Source: Branchipolynoe longqiensis (Eukaryota; Annelida; Polychaeta; Phyllodocida; Polynoidae). From it: DNA of 64,000 nt. The position numbers and the translations under genes were made by a program. How positions within the stretch are numbered: position 1 is the first letter of the stretch; each line of letters starts with the position of its first letter. Of the stretch, positions 30,640 to 41,826 are shown piece by piece. The notes beneath the pieces are model-generated. The model made no database searches. It had not been told where the DNA came from and worked only from the letters and a program-made list of their open reading frames with translations. The stretch is from positions 101,852,292 to 101,916,291 of the forward strand of contig CM059191.1 of NCBI GenBank assembly GCA_030323885.1, written 5' to 3'.

Positions 30640-30795
30640 CATATATGTGTATGTATGCATGTATGTATGCATGCATGCATGCATGCATGCATATATGTAT
30701 GCATGTATATACCATGTCATATATACAGGCTATGTATGCATGTATGTATGCATTTATTTATTTACTTACATATTTATTTATGTATGTACATTGCA
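30640..30795. repeat. GTATGTATGCATGC simple repeat
   Basis: Runs of TATGTATG and GCATGCATGC plus TTATTTAT. The Met/Cys-rich frames in all three phases here are artefacts. Confidence 0.85.
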
Positions 30796-30863
30796 TCATT
30801 CAATCAGAAACACATATAGAACAATAAACATTATATACCTTTTCCATTTTATATAAGGTGTAA

Positions 30864-31414
30864 TACCCCAGTCACACGAGGCCTGCGTTCGCTTACGATC
30901 GATCCATGAGCATTTTGCAATTAAATTACGACCATCTTATGACCACCTTACGACCACCTTACGATTAATCGCCAAGTGCTCTGCGAGCGATTGCCAACTG
31001 ATCGCCGACCATTTCGGCCCTTTTTGGTCGCAAGGAGGTTGTAGCTGCAGCACCAACAATCTCCTTGCAACCTCTGTCACTCCACCGATCGCCGACCGAT
31101 CACCGACTGAACTGCGACTATAGTAGCTGTACTCAAGCATCACACGAGGCATCTTACGATCGATTCGCAAGCATTTTGCAGTTAAATTACGACCATTTTA
31201 CGACCACCTTACGACGAATCGCCGAGCGATCAGCAACTGATGCGATGTGGCGCATGTACGATGACGTCACAATGTCGCCTGGTGCATCATTGTCAACATC
31301 GCAATGTATTAAAATAGTTTGTAACAAATTGTTTCATTTTTGTCGCAAGGACCTCGCAGACTTTTGTTCGTCAAGTGATCGCAAGCGAACGCAGGCCGTT
31401 GTGTGACTGGGGCT
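30864..31414. mobile_element. MITE with TACCCCAGTCACA termini, copy 2
   Basis: Left end TACCCCAGTCACACGAGGCC with CTGCGTTCGCTTACGATCGA; right end GCGAACGCAGGCC then TGTGTGACTGGGG, inverted. ACGACCACCTTACGA words are repeated inside, and CACACGAGGC-CTTACGATCGATTCG recurs at 31141, a partial internal duplication. Confidence 0.75.
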
Positions 31415-31909
31415 TAACTGACAAATTTCAAACAGATGCACGCAAAACATACATTTACATACATACATGCTTTCTGGGAAAGGTCTTTTTATTATCTGTA
31501 TTTATTTCCAAATGAAATATAATGGTTGGTTGATTGTTAGAGTTTTACGTCCTGGCAACATCTAAGGTCCCAGCCTCAGAACCCCCCCCCCCCTGACCCT
31601 GACCTCAGCACTGACCCACTTCTGGTGCAGTGGGTCGATTACTTTCCCCACACATATTTGGCTCTATAAAAGTACAAACTAAGCATGGTTGTGCTTGGAG
31701 AGCATTTATCGGAGTACGGTTCCCGTCTCAGCGGCCGATACAGGGCCATCACCTCCCGCCATCTAGGTACTAACATCGTGCAGTGAACTTGATGACAACC
31801 TGGATTAACTGCGTAATAATGATAGTGCGGCTAGGTGTGTTAGTTCTTCGACTTAAAGATATTGTGACTCATAATAGAATTGATATTTGTCGCTACCTGG
31901 CGCCAGACA

Positions 31910-32259
31910 TTAAAGGTACATAATCCGATTGGTCTGAGTTTCTCTCATTTTTCTGAGATAAATATATTAAATTGATTGTTATAAGCTACCTTACTTTACT
32001 CTGAAATAACTCTTATTTTAAATGTCTAAGCTTTGAGATATTTGAAGTACAAACATTTCAAATTAGTTTTGGCAAGCACACCAAAACTCTGATGCCATAG
32101 GCATCAGCAGTAACATGTTCTATTAAACTGTATCCCCTTCTATGTGGCAACACATGCTTAATAAATGCATCAGTATCCATGATAAATGTGTAGAATCTAT
32201 TCTAGATAATCGTTTTGGTTTTGAAAATTTGATGCTTGATCGGACTATGCAGCTTTAAT
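31910..32259. mobile_element. TTAA-flanked MITE (piggyBac-like), copy 3, minimal 350-bp form
   Basis: TTAA AGGTACATAATCCGATTGG on the left; GATCGGACTATGCAGCT TTAA on the right. It carries the shared ATAAATATATTAAATTGATT subterminal block. It appears to be the core form without cargo. Preceding sequence 31415-31909 shows no gene. A remnant of a GTTTTACGTCCTGGCAACAT repeat lies at 31530-31560. Confidence 0.75.
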
Positions 32260-32379
32260 AGGATAGGACAAGGACTGGTTAGCATGGTGTCGGCTATTGC
32301 GCATACTATATTGCGGAATCAGGCTACTGCCTCGACTTGGACTAGTTGGAGCCTTTCCTGGCTGACAGCAATCACTCCG

Positions 32380-33630
32380 ACCGCAGTCAGTATGACTGAC
32401 AGCAGTCGCACTGACTGACAGCAGTCACACTGACTCACATTGTCACAACAGTCACTCTGGCTGACAGCAGTCACTCTGACTGACAGCAGCCACTCTGACT
32501 CACAGCAGACACTGACTCACAGCAGTCACTCTAACTGACAGCAGTCACTCTGACTGACAATAGTCACTGACTCACAGCAGTCGCTCAGTGACAACACTCA
32601 GTGTGACTAACAGCAGTCACACTGGCTGACAACAGTCACACTAACTGACGGAAGTCCCTCTGACTGACAGCACTCTTATAGCAGTCAGTCTGACTGACAG
32701 CAGTCACTCTGACTGACATTCATCACTCTGACTGATATCAGTCACCCTGACTGACATCAGTCACACTGACTGCCATCAGTTATCCTGAATGACAGTGGCC
32801 ATTGACTGACAACAGTCACTGACTGACAGCAGTCAGTCTGACTGGCAACAGCTTCCCTGCTTTACAATAATCTCACTGACAGACACTTGCCTCCCTTACT
32901 GACAGTAGCCTCCCTGACTAGCAGTAGTCTCTACATCTAGCAGTTGCGTCTATACACTGATAGAAACCTCCTTGACTGTCAGGGAGACCCCTGACTGGCA
33001 GTAGCCTCCCTGACTGACAGTACCCTCCCTGACTGACACTTGTGACAGCAGCCTCCCTGACTGATAGAAGTCTCCCTGACTGACAGCAGTCTCCCTGACT
33101 GGCAGTAGCCTCCTTTACTGACAGTAGCCTCCCTGACTAGCAGTAGTCTCTACATCTAGCAGTTGCGTCTATACACTGATAGAAACCTCCTTGACTGTCA
33201 GGGAGACCCCTGACTGGCAGTAGCCTCCCTGACTGACAGTACTCTCCCTGACTGACACTTGTGACTTGTGACAGCAGCCTCCCTGACTGATAGAAGTCTC
33301 CCTGACTGACAGCAGCCTCCCTGACTGGCAGTAGCCTCCCTGACTGACAGTAGCCTCCCTGACTGACAGTTGCCTCCCTGTCTAACAGCAGCCTCCCTGA
33401 CTGACAGCAGCGTCCCTGTCTGACAGTACTCTGACTGATATTTGCCTTCCTGTCTGGCAGAAGCCTCCCTGATGTACAGCAGTATGCTTATCTTGCATGT
33501 GCTGCCCCTCTGCTCTGACAGAATCTCCCTGACTGACAGTAAGTACCCTGCCTATCTGACATTTGCTATCCTGCACTAACAGTAGCCTCGCTGTCTGACA
33601 TTTGCAAATCTGGACTGACAGCATCCCAAT
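32380..33630. repeat. TGACTGACAGCAG satellite with two sub-families and a higher-order duplication
   Basis: From 32380 to about 32830 units are of the type CAGTCACTCTGACTGACAG. From about 32860 to 33620 units are CCTCCCTGACTGACAGCAG. A longer unit starting CTAGCAGTAGTCTCTACATC occurs at about 32918 and 33137 (spacing about 219 bp), showing a later segmental amplification. No spacer-repeat alternation of CRISPR type is present. Confidence 0.9.
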
Positions 33631-34075
33631 AAGGTCAAATAAATTTATTTTCTTTAATGGTGATTGTCCCCGTCCGTGGCTGAAAAATCGCCCGCTCCTG
33701 ATTTGTAATTTAATTTGTTTATTTGTTTAAACTGCTGAAAATTCATTGGGCTACTAGCAATTCAATTTTTGGAAGCACACAATAACGTTGCCATCAATGT
33801 GACATATATGACATTAGCAATAAAATAAATTATGCATGATTAGCTGCTCGATATAGAAACATTTTCTTTTTCAGTTCACTAGACCACATATATATCAGTA
33901 GCGACTTTACAAAGTAGGAATGAGTGCATGATGACACAAGTCCTGATATGACCTTTAGATGGTGCTAGGTCAGTAAAACAATGCACACACACAAAAAAAG
34001 CAACTAAATTTAGCATAGCATAGCTGATAGCGTCGACATAGAGAATCATAATAGTACAAAGCTATAATTAAACAT
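33631..34075. other. No gene seen
   Basis: AT-rich unique-looking sequence between the satellite and a MITE. Confidence 0.5.
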
Positions 34076-34824
34076 CAGGGGCCGTATGCATGGAGCGGTG
34101 TTAGCGACCCAAAACGCGTTTATGGCGGGATTTCTGGTTTAGTGCAGAAAAGTTGGTATGCATGAAGCAGTGTTAGCCCTAACACCGCACGTTTAAAGTC
34201 GAAGAATGTAAACCTGCCCCCTAGCAGGTTTACAGCGGTGTTAGTGTTAGGTTAGTGTCAGGATGGACACCAAACTATTTAATGCTATCATATTTAACAG
34301 AATTAAATACGCAATAAGTGAAATTTTATCAATTTAACCCTAAATCCGAAGCCAGATTAACACTGATGCTGTAGCAGCGGCAATATTAATATTTTCGAAT
34401 CGACGAATTTAAAGTAAACAAATCGCCACCGCTGCAGCGACGTCGATATCCATACTATCGACGTCAAGTAAAAATGACCGCCGCCGTCGCCGCCGAATCG
34501 GCGGGAATTTGTTACGCCCAAATCTATTAAATGCTGTCATATTTAACAGAATTACATACGCAATAAGTGAAATCTTATCAATTTAACCCTAAATTCGAAC
34601 CGATATTAATGTAGCCGCAGCATTGGCGGCGTTATTCATATTGTCAAATCGACGGATTTCCCTAATCTATAAATACATTCACGTTTAGCTAACACTCACC
34701 GTTTAAGCGTCCATGCATACCGTTTGACATAGTTCTCGACGACGCCGATAACCGGAGATAGGAACCCGGAGTTAGAGGTATAACACCACACGCCGCTAAA
34801 ACCGCTCCATGCATACGGGCCCTG
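34076..34824. mobile_element. MITE with CAGGG-CCGTATGCATGGAGCGG termini
   Basis: Left end CAGGGGCCGTATGCATGGAG; right end the inverted CTCCATGCATACGGGCCCTG. The CAGGG ends resemble hAT-type elements, but no clear 8-bp duplication is seen. An internal ~70-bp block (TTTAACAGAATTAAATACGC through AATTTAACCCTAAATCC) is repeated at about 34285 and 34543. Confidence 0.75.
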
Positions 34825-34892
34825 GGCAGGACCCCTCTGACTAAGCTACACATGGTACTGTGAAGTAGGGCAAGACTGACAAGAGGTCGTGC

Positions 34893-35786
34893 GTGATATT
34901 AGCTTACTTATGGAGCGATGTCCCAATAAAACTATTTGCAGATGACGCAAAGATCTACAGAACTGTGAATTCCATGGAAGACTGTGCTAATCTGCAAAAG
35001 GATCTGCTGGAAATGGAGAATTGGGCCAAGCAGTGGCAGATGAAGTTCCATCCGAATAAATGCCATGTCATGCGAATAGGGAGACACCACCCAGACTATA
35101 CATATGCTATGCATGAAAATTGTACTGGCCAGCCACTAAATCTCGAAGAGAGTGAGGTAGAGAAAGATTTAGTAGTATTTGTAGACAATAGGCTAAGTTT
35201 CTCCCAGCACATACAACAAACCGTATCCAAAGCTAATAAGATTGTGGGAATGATTCACAGAACCTTCAAATACTTGGACGAAAAGATGCTGATCACATTG
35301 TACAAGAGCCAAATACGGCCAATTCTAGAGTATGGAGTCACTATATGGCACCCAAGGTTGAAGAAGGATATTAAATCCATTGAAGCTGTTCAGAGAAGGT
35401 TAACTAAGCTAGTGCCACATCTGAAGGACCTTAGTTATCCAGACAGACTCAGGAGACTCAGGTTACCAAGCCTCACATACAGAAGATTTTGTGGGGACAT
35501 GATCAACACATGGAAGTTCCTGAATGCTGAGTATAATGTGGATGAGGCCTTGCTATTCAGACGCATACAGGGAAGCAATACCAGAGGTCACTCCAAGAAG
35601 CTTTTCAAGCCAAGGTACAACAGCTCCCTCAGAGGGGCCTTCTTTTCACAGCGAGTGATAAACATGTAGAATGAGCTACCGGAAGAAGTGGTGGAAGCAG
35701 CTACCATGAATCAATTCAAGAATGCGCTGGACAGGGCCTGGGCCAGAGAAACATTCCTGTACGATTTTGAGGCTGCATACCATTAG
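34893..35786 (+). pseudogene. 3' part of a CR1/Jockey-like LINE reverse transcriptase
   Basis: A 5'-truncated RT starts just before the catalytic box (VPIKLFADDAKIYRTVN). It continues through VEKDLVVFVDNRLSFSQHI, ILEYGVTIWHPRLKKDI, VQRRLTKLVPHLKDLSYPDR and RRLRLPSLTYRRFCGDMI. A TAG at 35667 replaces the Trp expected before NELPEEVVEA, after which the frame continues to a stop at 35784. The tail near 35835-35850 is GATAATAATAGTAATG, a simple 3' end. Nothing upstream of about 34905 is LINE sequence. Confidence 0.75.
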
Positions 35787-35954
35787 AGCTGAGAGCTACG
35801 AGCTTTGTATAGGCTACCACAAGCCTGCATCAAAGAAGAGGATAATAATAGTAATGTCATTGCTCTCCACCTTCTTTCTGCAGATCCCACCTCCCCCTAG
35901 ATAAAGGATTCACCCTGTACTCGCAGTACACGGGAGAACAACAACGGAGTATAA

Positions 35955-36185
35955 ATACGGGCGAAAATAGCTTTAGTATGGAACGGGAAGTAGAATGCCT
36001 GTCTCCAGTATCAAATGGGTACTTTTATCGGCAGAGAGTTGGTGAAATGTGAGAGAATACAAAAAGACAAGATGGCAGCCATAGAATGCCGTCGATTTCA
36101 CCTTTAAATTCTATTAAACTATATGTTTTATTATATTTGTCAACTCAAAGGTAGTCGGGAAATATGAAGACATAGATACTTGTAT
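35955..36185 (+). repeat. Dispersed ~230-bp repeat, copy 1
   Basis: Shares GCTTTAGTATGGAACGGGAA, TATCGGCAGAGAGT, AAAAAGACAAGATGG and ATGTTTTATT with 45175-45410. No coding remnant. The class is unknown. Confidence 0.65.
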
Positions 36186-36374
36186 ATACGGGTGGAGGGT
36201 GCATTAGGTTGGGAACCGTTGTGGGCTCCGGTAGAGTTAGGTGCGATCCGCCAGGTTAACGCTTTGGTCGGGCGGGAGAGTTGAGATGCCCTAGTCGGCG
36301 CCACCATCGGGATCGGCAGGTTCTAGTTCAATCCGCCAGGGGGCGTCTGGTTCCCCTTCCGCCTTGGGCGGTGG

Positions 36375-36521
36375 TAAGCGCTTCGGACCGTTGGAGCCAA
36401 CTGTGGGCAGACTGTCCAATGGTTTTTGTCACGGATAACACCACTGTCCGTTCGGCGCTTGCCACCGGGTGCTGTTCTAACAAGGTTATAATGACTTGGG
36501 TGAAGGAACTGTTTTGGAAAT
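36375..36521 (+). pseudogene. Ngaro-like RNase H fragment
   Basis: The reading WSQLWADCPMVFVTDNTTVR / SALATGCCSNKVIMTWVKEL has the DNTT box and spacing of YR-retroelement RNase H. The sequence stops at GGAAATC, where the poly(T) of the next LINE begins. GC-rich sequence 36190-36374 upstream is probably more of the same element in damaged form. Confidence 0.55.
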
Positions 36522-39500
36522 CTTTTTTTTTGTTTTTTTTGGTGCTAACTATGTTTATTCTGCTGAATAAGTCTTTTGTCAGTGCCGAAGCACTGGTCTT
36601 CCGGCCATTTTTCAATTCAGGGTTATTTACACAAAAGGTATATAGAATAAGGTGTACAATACCTGTTGAATACACAATTTGCACCATGTAACACAATGAA
36701 ATTCTGAAACCCAAAAGTTCCATAACAATATGGTGCAGCAGTGTCATATAACTAGATCAATATTAGTCAGTATTGTGAGTATTTACATAGTATTTAGAAT
36801 GTAAGCAGAAGTTATCTTCTGTATTCAGTTGGTAAACTTGTAGTAACTTTTAATGTTCAGTTGCAGTTAGGCAAGCGGTATATAAATGTTGGTTTGTTAG
36901 GAAAATTCTAGTGTAACTCTAATATAGTTAGTTATGTGAGTTTATGAATTATGTTGTTAGGTGTGGTTGTTAATAATACACTGGACCAGCTGTGACCAGT
37001 GAAGCAGTGGGACCAATCCCAGAGCATTTAGGTCTTAAATTTTACATTTTTATCTGGACTGTCTCTGTCATTGTATATGGTTGACTGGAGATAATAGAGG
37101 AACAGCAACAAATTTAAAAAGTGGGGGTGGGGGGGGGGGAGAAACCGAGGCTGAGGGTTCGGTGGTCTGCCACTTACGGTATGGTGACGCCATGGAACAT
37201 ACTTTACTGCAACTGTATAAGGGTCTGCCCAATCCGATGTACTCTTAGTGAGTTTTTAAATTCTAGGTAAGAGGACGCTGCCCTGGTTCTGGTTGGTAGG
37301 TTGTTCCACATCATGCTGCCTTTGTAAATTGGTGCTTTAATTAGTTTGTTTGTGGAAGGCTTGGGGACTTTGAGTAGAGTGGAATCAGCCCATCTAGTAT
37401 TCCTTTTTGTGTTGTCTATATATTGGGTATCTCTGGCTCTTCTGTACATAAGTGATAGGAGATGTGAATCTCTTCTAACCCTTAGGTAATCTAGGTTTGC
37501 TTTGTCATGCATTTCCTGTACACTTAGTGTTTTGCCCCAATAAATTGTTCTTAACGCCCGGTTTTGGATCCTTTGTAGCTTAGTCAGTTGCTGCTTTGTG
37601 AGCAATCCATAAATTATATCATTATATTCTATTATTGGTAGAACTGTTGATTTATATAGCAGTAGGGCAGTGTTTTCGCTTATGAAGCTCCGCATCTTCC
37701 TGGTTGTAGTCATTTTTAGTGCCAATGATTGAGTTAGTCTAGCCAGCTGTTGATTCCCATTTAAGGTAGAATCAATCACTGTTCCTAAGTACTTGTATGC
37801 ACTTGCCTCCTTAATTTGGTTTCCGCCAATATGCAGTGTTATGGGTTGTGCTCTTGCCTTCCTTGCTTTGGTGCCATAAATGACAAACTCAGTGTTATTG
37901 GTGTTAAGGGATAGTTTGTTTTCACTACACCACAGGTTAACCCTGGTCAGCACTGCCCAAACCTGAACGGTTGCTATTTGGAAATCTTTATTGTGTACTG
38001 TGAGTGCTGCATCGTCTGCAAATAATGTGAATGTTGCATCCTCTGATACTTGGGGTAAATCATTTATAAAGATTAAAAACAGAAGGGGACCCAGGGTTGA
38101 ACCCTGCAGAAGTCCAGTTTTAATAGTCCTGATGGTTGACTCAGTGTCAATAAGTTTTGTGCATTGTTTCCTATTAGTTATGTAGTTGGCCATGAATGTA
38201 CAGGTTTTCTTCCCCAGTCCTGCTTTCTGGATTTTCTGCAATAGTATTCTATGGTCAATTGTATCAAAAGCTTTTTTGAGGTCGAGGTATACTGCAATTG
38301 TAAGTTCACCTTTGTCCATGTTGGTCAATAACTCATCCATAAGAGAGGCCAATGCCCTAGTTGTTGCTCTGTCTTTTCTAAATCCATTTTGTTGGGTGGT
38401 TAGGTAATCGGAAGACTCTAAAAATGTTTTTATCTCATCATGTATTATTTGTTCTATGATTTTGTTCGGAAGAGGGAGAATAGATATTGGGTGCAGCTCA
38501 CTACAGTATCTTGGGTTATTGGTCTTTGGGATGGGTGAAACTGTAGCTAGTTTCCAGCTTTCCGGAATAATACCAGTGTTGACCACTAGGTTATACAGGT
38601 GTGTGAATTCATTTATAAGTGCAGTAATTGAAACCTTCATTAGGGCTGAGCTGATGTCTTTAATGCCAGATGACTTATATGCTGATGGACCATTGACCTT
38701 TCTGAGGATTTGCTCCTGTGTTATCTGAGTCAAATCATACGTCTGATCATTGGTGGTGACCGTGTAGGTGTCCTGACTATCTACAGCCTGGTCAAACTTT
38801 CTGGCAAGATTCTCACCTACATCAATAAAGTAGTTGTTAATCTCTTCTGCCAGGAGGCTATCTAGTATTCTCTCCCCGTTGTCCTCATTACTGAGGTTGC
38901 TGATAATGGATTTTGCTTCCGGGTTAATTTGTTGCAGTTCATGCCAGAGTCTCTTTGGATTTTGCTTATACTTATTTATCTGGTCTAAACAGTGCCTAGA
39001 CTTGGCTTTTCGCACCTCGTTTCTGGCCTTCCTGACCATACATTCAGCTATAAATTGATCCCCAGGGTCTCTTGTTATATCTGATTTCCGAATGAAATAA
39101 TCTCTGTCCTGTTGTAATTCTAGCAGTTGATTGTTCAAATAACCAGCTGTTTTGTTTCTTATGTCAAGTCTAACCAGGGGACAGTGTTTGTTTGCAGCAT
39201 TGACAATCATTTCTTGTATCATGTCCCAGCATTTGTTTGGATCTTCCTCTGATAGTAGTTCTGCTGTATTGTTTTCCCTCAAGGTGGCCGCTAGATCATT
39301 GAAGTTACAATTCCTGTAGGTGCGGCCCCAGTAGATGGTGGTTCTTTTGTCATTTCTGGGCTTTTTCTTTATTATATATATTGGTTTATGGTCGCTTATA
39401 TTGTAGTTCAATACACCCGATTTTGTACAGTACTTGATATTAGTGAAAGCAAGGTCTATTGTTTTTTGTGTGGTCCTTGTTACTCTAGTCGGTTGTTTAA

Positions 39501-40320
39501 TTACTTGCTGGAGTTCATGTTCTGCCGCAAATTGTTTCATATAGCCTGCAGGTGAGTGCCTCTTAGCGCTGTAGTCAATGTTAAAATCACCAATTAGGAG
39601 CAGTTCATACTTATTAATGTCTGGGATCTGATTCATTGACATGCTTATTTGCTCTATTGCTTCATTTATGTTTCCATTTGGAGGTCTGTAGATGTTACCT
39701 ATTAATATTCTTTTCGTGTAGGCTCTAGTTATGACAGCCCATTGGGGTTCAATGTTTGGATTAGAGCAATTTTGTTCCACATACTTGTCTGCATCCACAT
39801 GCAGGTCAGTCCTGCAATAGATCTCTAAACCTCCACCATTCTTGACCTGACCACTTTGTAGTTTTGTCTTCTTATCATCTCTAAGAAACCGGTAATTAGG
39901 GATTGATGTTAACTTTGTCTCCATAGATTTATTGAGCCATGTCTCAGATATTGTGAATATATCAATCCCTGATCTTGGTAAGTCTAGTCTTAGTTGTTCT
40001 ATCTTATGGGTTAAGCTGCGTACATTCAGGTGGCCAATCTTAAATCCAGGGAGGCCCTTTAAATCGCTTAGAGGAATCTTGCCTTCCTGACATCACCTGT
40101 TTTGTTTATCCTCCAATTTCCCTCAGCACAGTTCTCAACCCCCATGTCCCAGCGCCCCAATGCCCCAACAAATATGAGTTTACATGAATTAATTAGGTTT
40201 CCAGTCAAACAGTGTTTTAAAGTAGGTCCAGTTTCCCTAAACCACAGCCAGCCAGTCTCACATAGGAGTGTGGAAAATACCAATGTAGTAACTCCATTGG
40301 CCATCCTATTGTTGTATTAG
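36522..40320 (-). mobile_element. Non-LTR retrotransposon (minus) with poly(A) tail, nearly complete ORF2
   Basis: On minus the element ends with AATAAA-like GAATAAAC and an A-rich tail read as T-runs at 36522-36540. Its 3' UTR is about 660 bp, with a long G/C homopolymer at 37124-37139. ORF2 occupies 37204-40092. Sequence 40093-40320 on minus probably belongs to the ORF1/ORF2 junction. The insertion interrupts a Ngaro RNase H remnant. The 5' boundary is not defined. Confidence 0.75.
37204..40092 (-). CDS. LINE ORF2: apurinic endonuclease plus reverse transcriptase, 963 open codons
   Basis: The frame has no stop from 40092 to 37204. The first ATG is at 39924, but the endonuclease domain clearly starts earlier (GFKIGHLNVRSLTHKIEQLR, IFTISETWLN). 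Endonuclease motifs include ILIGNIYRPPNG, LLIGDFNIDY and NISDHKPIYII. RT motifs: SAYKSSGIKDISSALMK, ESWKLATVSPIPKTN, HPISILPLPNKIIEQ, AVYLDLKKAFDTIDHRI, LLQGSTLGPLLFLIFINDLP and the catalytic LFADDAALTV. The C-terminal part reads EYNDIIYGLLTKQQ. No RNase H follows. The enzyme nicks target DNA and copies LINE RNA at the nick. This is the most intact LINE in the window. Clade is Jockey/CR1-like. Confidence 0.85.
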   Translation of the reverse strand, partial: CQEGKIPLSDLKGLPGFKIGHLNVRSLTHKIEQLRLDLPRSGIDIFTISETWLNKSMETKLTSIPNYRFLRDDKKTKLQSGQVKNGGGLEIYCRTDLHVDADKYVEQNCSNPNIEPQWAVITRAYTKRILIGNIYRPPNGNINEAIEQISMSMNQIPDINKYELLLIGDFNIDYSAKRHSPAGYMKQFAAEHELQQVIKQPTRVTRTTQKTIDLAFTNIKYCTKSGVLNYNISDHKPIYIIKKKPRNDKRTTIYWGRTYRNCNFNDLAATLRENNTAELLSEEDPNKCWDMIQEMIVNAANKHCPLVRLDIRNKTAGYLNNQLLELQQDRDYFIRKSDITRDPGDQFIAECMVRKARNEVRKAKSRHCLDQINKYKQNPKRLWHELQQINPEAKSIISNLSNEDNGERILDSLLAEEINNYFIDVGENLARKFDQAVDSQDTYTVTTNDQTYDLTQITQEQILRKVNGPSAYKSSGIKDISSALMKVSITALINEFTHLYNLVVNTGIIPESWKLATVSPIPKTNNPRYCSELHPISILPLPNKIIEQIIHDEIKTFLESSDYLTTQQNGFRKDRATTRALASLMDELLTNMDKGELTIAVYLDLKKAFDTIDHRILLQKIQKAGLGKKTCTFMANYITNRKQCTKLIDTESTIRTIKTGLLQGSTLGPLLFLIFINDLPQVSEDATFTLFADDAALTVHNKDFQIATVQVWAVLTRVNLWCSENKLSLNTNNTEFVIYGTKARKARAQPITLHIGGNQIKEASAYKYLGTVIDSTLNGNQQLARLTQSLALKMTTTRKMRSFISENTALLLYKSTVLPIIEYNDIIYGLLTKQQLTKLQRIQNRALRTIYWGKTLSVQEMHDKANLDYLRVRRDSHLLSLMYRRARDTQYIDNTKRNTRWADSTLLKVPKPSTNKLIKAPIYKGSMMWNNLPTRTRAASSYLEFKNSLRVHRIGQTLIQLQ

Positions 40321-40640
40321 TATTAATTAGTGCTTTAAGCTTAACACTAATCAGACAATTCCAAGCTGGAGAATCAGTGTGAGTTTTGCGTGTCTCCCTT
40401 CAATTATAGCGTAAACTGTTAATATATCATTGTTTGAGCATGTCTATAAGTTTAGTGCTAGCATACAGAATGGTGGGGGCCTGATATCCTCTTTGCCATT
40501 GATTCTAACAGGCATTCATTGGATTGGTTAGTGGGTAGTGGGTCGGTAGAAAATGGATTGACCAGACTACATGTATCTCTGAAGTCTGGAGATAATGGCC
40601 ACTCAATGAACAGTTTTCAGGAGCAGCACAATGTAGTCTA
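40321..40640. other. No gene seen
   Basis: Low-information flank between the LINE 5' side and the satellite that starts near 40640. Confidence 0.45.
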
Positions 40641-41069
40641 AGTAATCTTTGTCTTAGGTAGTGAGCACATAGTCTGCCAGCCAACCAGCTGACACACTAG
40701 TGGTATGCAGCATGACCACCACATGTTCCAAGACAATACTTTGAATAATGTGCACATAATCTGACATCAAATCAACTGATATACTATATTTTCTTGGATG
40801 CCGGTTGAGCAATAGATCCACAGCATGACAGTAATAGGTACAGAGCATGGCAGCTCCATATTCTAAGATAGTGCATAACCACCAACCACGTGACACACCA
40901 CTTGCATGTAGCACGGGAGTTATAAATTCCAAGATTGTGTTTGACCAACACATACACAGTATGACAGTCAACCAGCCGACCTGGGAGTGTACACATCATG
41001 GTAGCTAAATATTCTAAGAAGGAAGTTACAGTTTGACTAACAAACAGGCAGACAGTATCTTCCAGCGAG

Positions 41070-41363
41070 CCTGCCTTCCAGGTTCCCTGGGCAGGTGACT
41101 ATTCACCCCTGGACTACGCTACACTCCAGTCTACTATAAAGTACTTTGCTGCACTAGCTGGCTTAGACGGTGAGAATTTCTCATGCCATTCTTTCTGGCG
41201 TGGCGGGTGTACTTACCTCGCCCTTCAAGGCGCCCCAATCGACGAAATTCAGCTTTGGGGCGATTGGTCGTCTGATGCGATCTATAAGTATATCGCACGC
41301 CCCCTGTCGGAGCGAATAGTCTCGGACATGTGGGTAGCCTCTTGCCTCGGGGGTCTTAGTTAG
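41070..41363 (+). pseudogene. Ngaro-3 tyrosine recombinase, C-terminal 97 codons
   Basis: The open frame ends at TAG 41361. It carries the H-x-x-R-like box SCHSFWRGGCTYLALQGAP, the conserved Trp in LWGDWSSDAIYKYI and the Tyr nucleophile, and ends VASCLGGLS just before B1. The catalytic C-terminus is thus undamaged but the rest of the protein is missing. Confidence 0.75.
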
Positions 41364-41826
41364 TTCTGTCTGGAGGGTCCTGGGGACTTGGCATTTGTAG
41401 CCCAGCCAGATACTTCTACATTGACTTTAATATAATAAAACTGTATCCACCACACTGCCTTCGGCTTAATGAGTACTTACACCAACGTATATACTAAAGT
41501 ATATGCGGATGTAGGAATCGCATGGTGCTGCCCCCTCCCGCCAGTTCCACGAACCCCAGGGAGGGGTTTGGCTATTCCACCAGCCTACCCACCTGTGATA
41601 TGTATACACCACTGATTCCACCGGCTGCTCACTTGCTTGCTTCCACTAGGCTCATACACACCTGTACTATTTACTTTTATTTTTATTCTTATTTTATTGA
41701 TATTTATATTCTTTTATAATATATATTTCGGTAGGGCATTTGTAGCCCAGCCAGATACTTCTACATTGACTTTAATATAATAAAACTGTATCCACCACAC
41801 TGCCTTTGGCTTAATGCGTACTTACA
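41070..41826 (+). mobile_element. Ngaro-like 3' end (Ngaro-3) inside a satellite
   Basis: 5'-truncated copy of the Ngaro-1 family: recombinase C-terminus, B1 (41390-41481), A2 (41482-41734) and B2 (41735-41826). B1 and B2 are both 92 bp and differ at two positions. Satellite sequence flanks both sides (CAGACAGTAT left, CAGTATGAGT right). This uninterrupted copy shows what DIRS-1 broke in Ngaro-1. Confidence 0.8.

Noticed and set aside
30625..30856. Met/Cys-rich 60-70-codon frames in three phases
   Set aside because: Compositional product of the TATGTATGCATGC simple repeat.
32380..33630. Regular repeats suggesting a CRISPR array
   Set aside because: Units are contiguous and similar throughout with no unique spacers, and the setting is eukaryotic.
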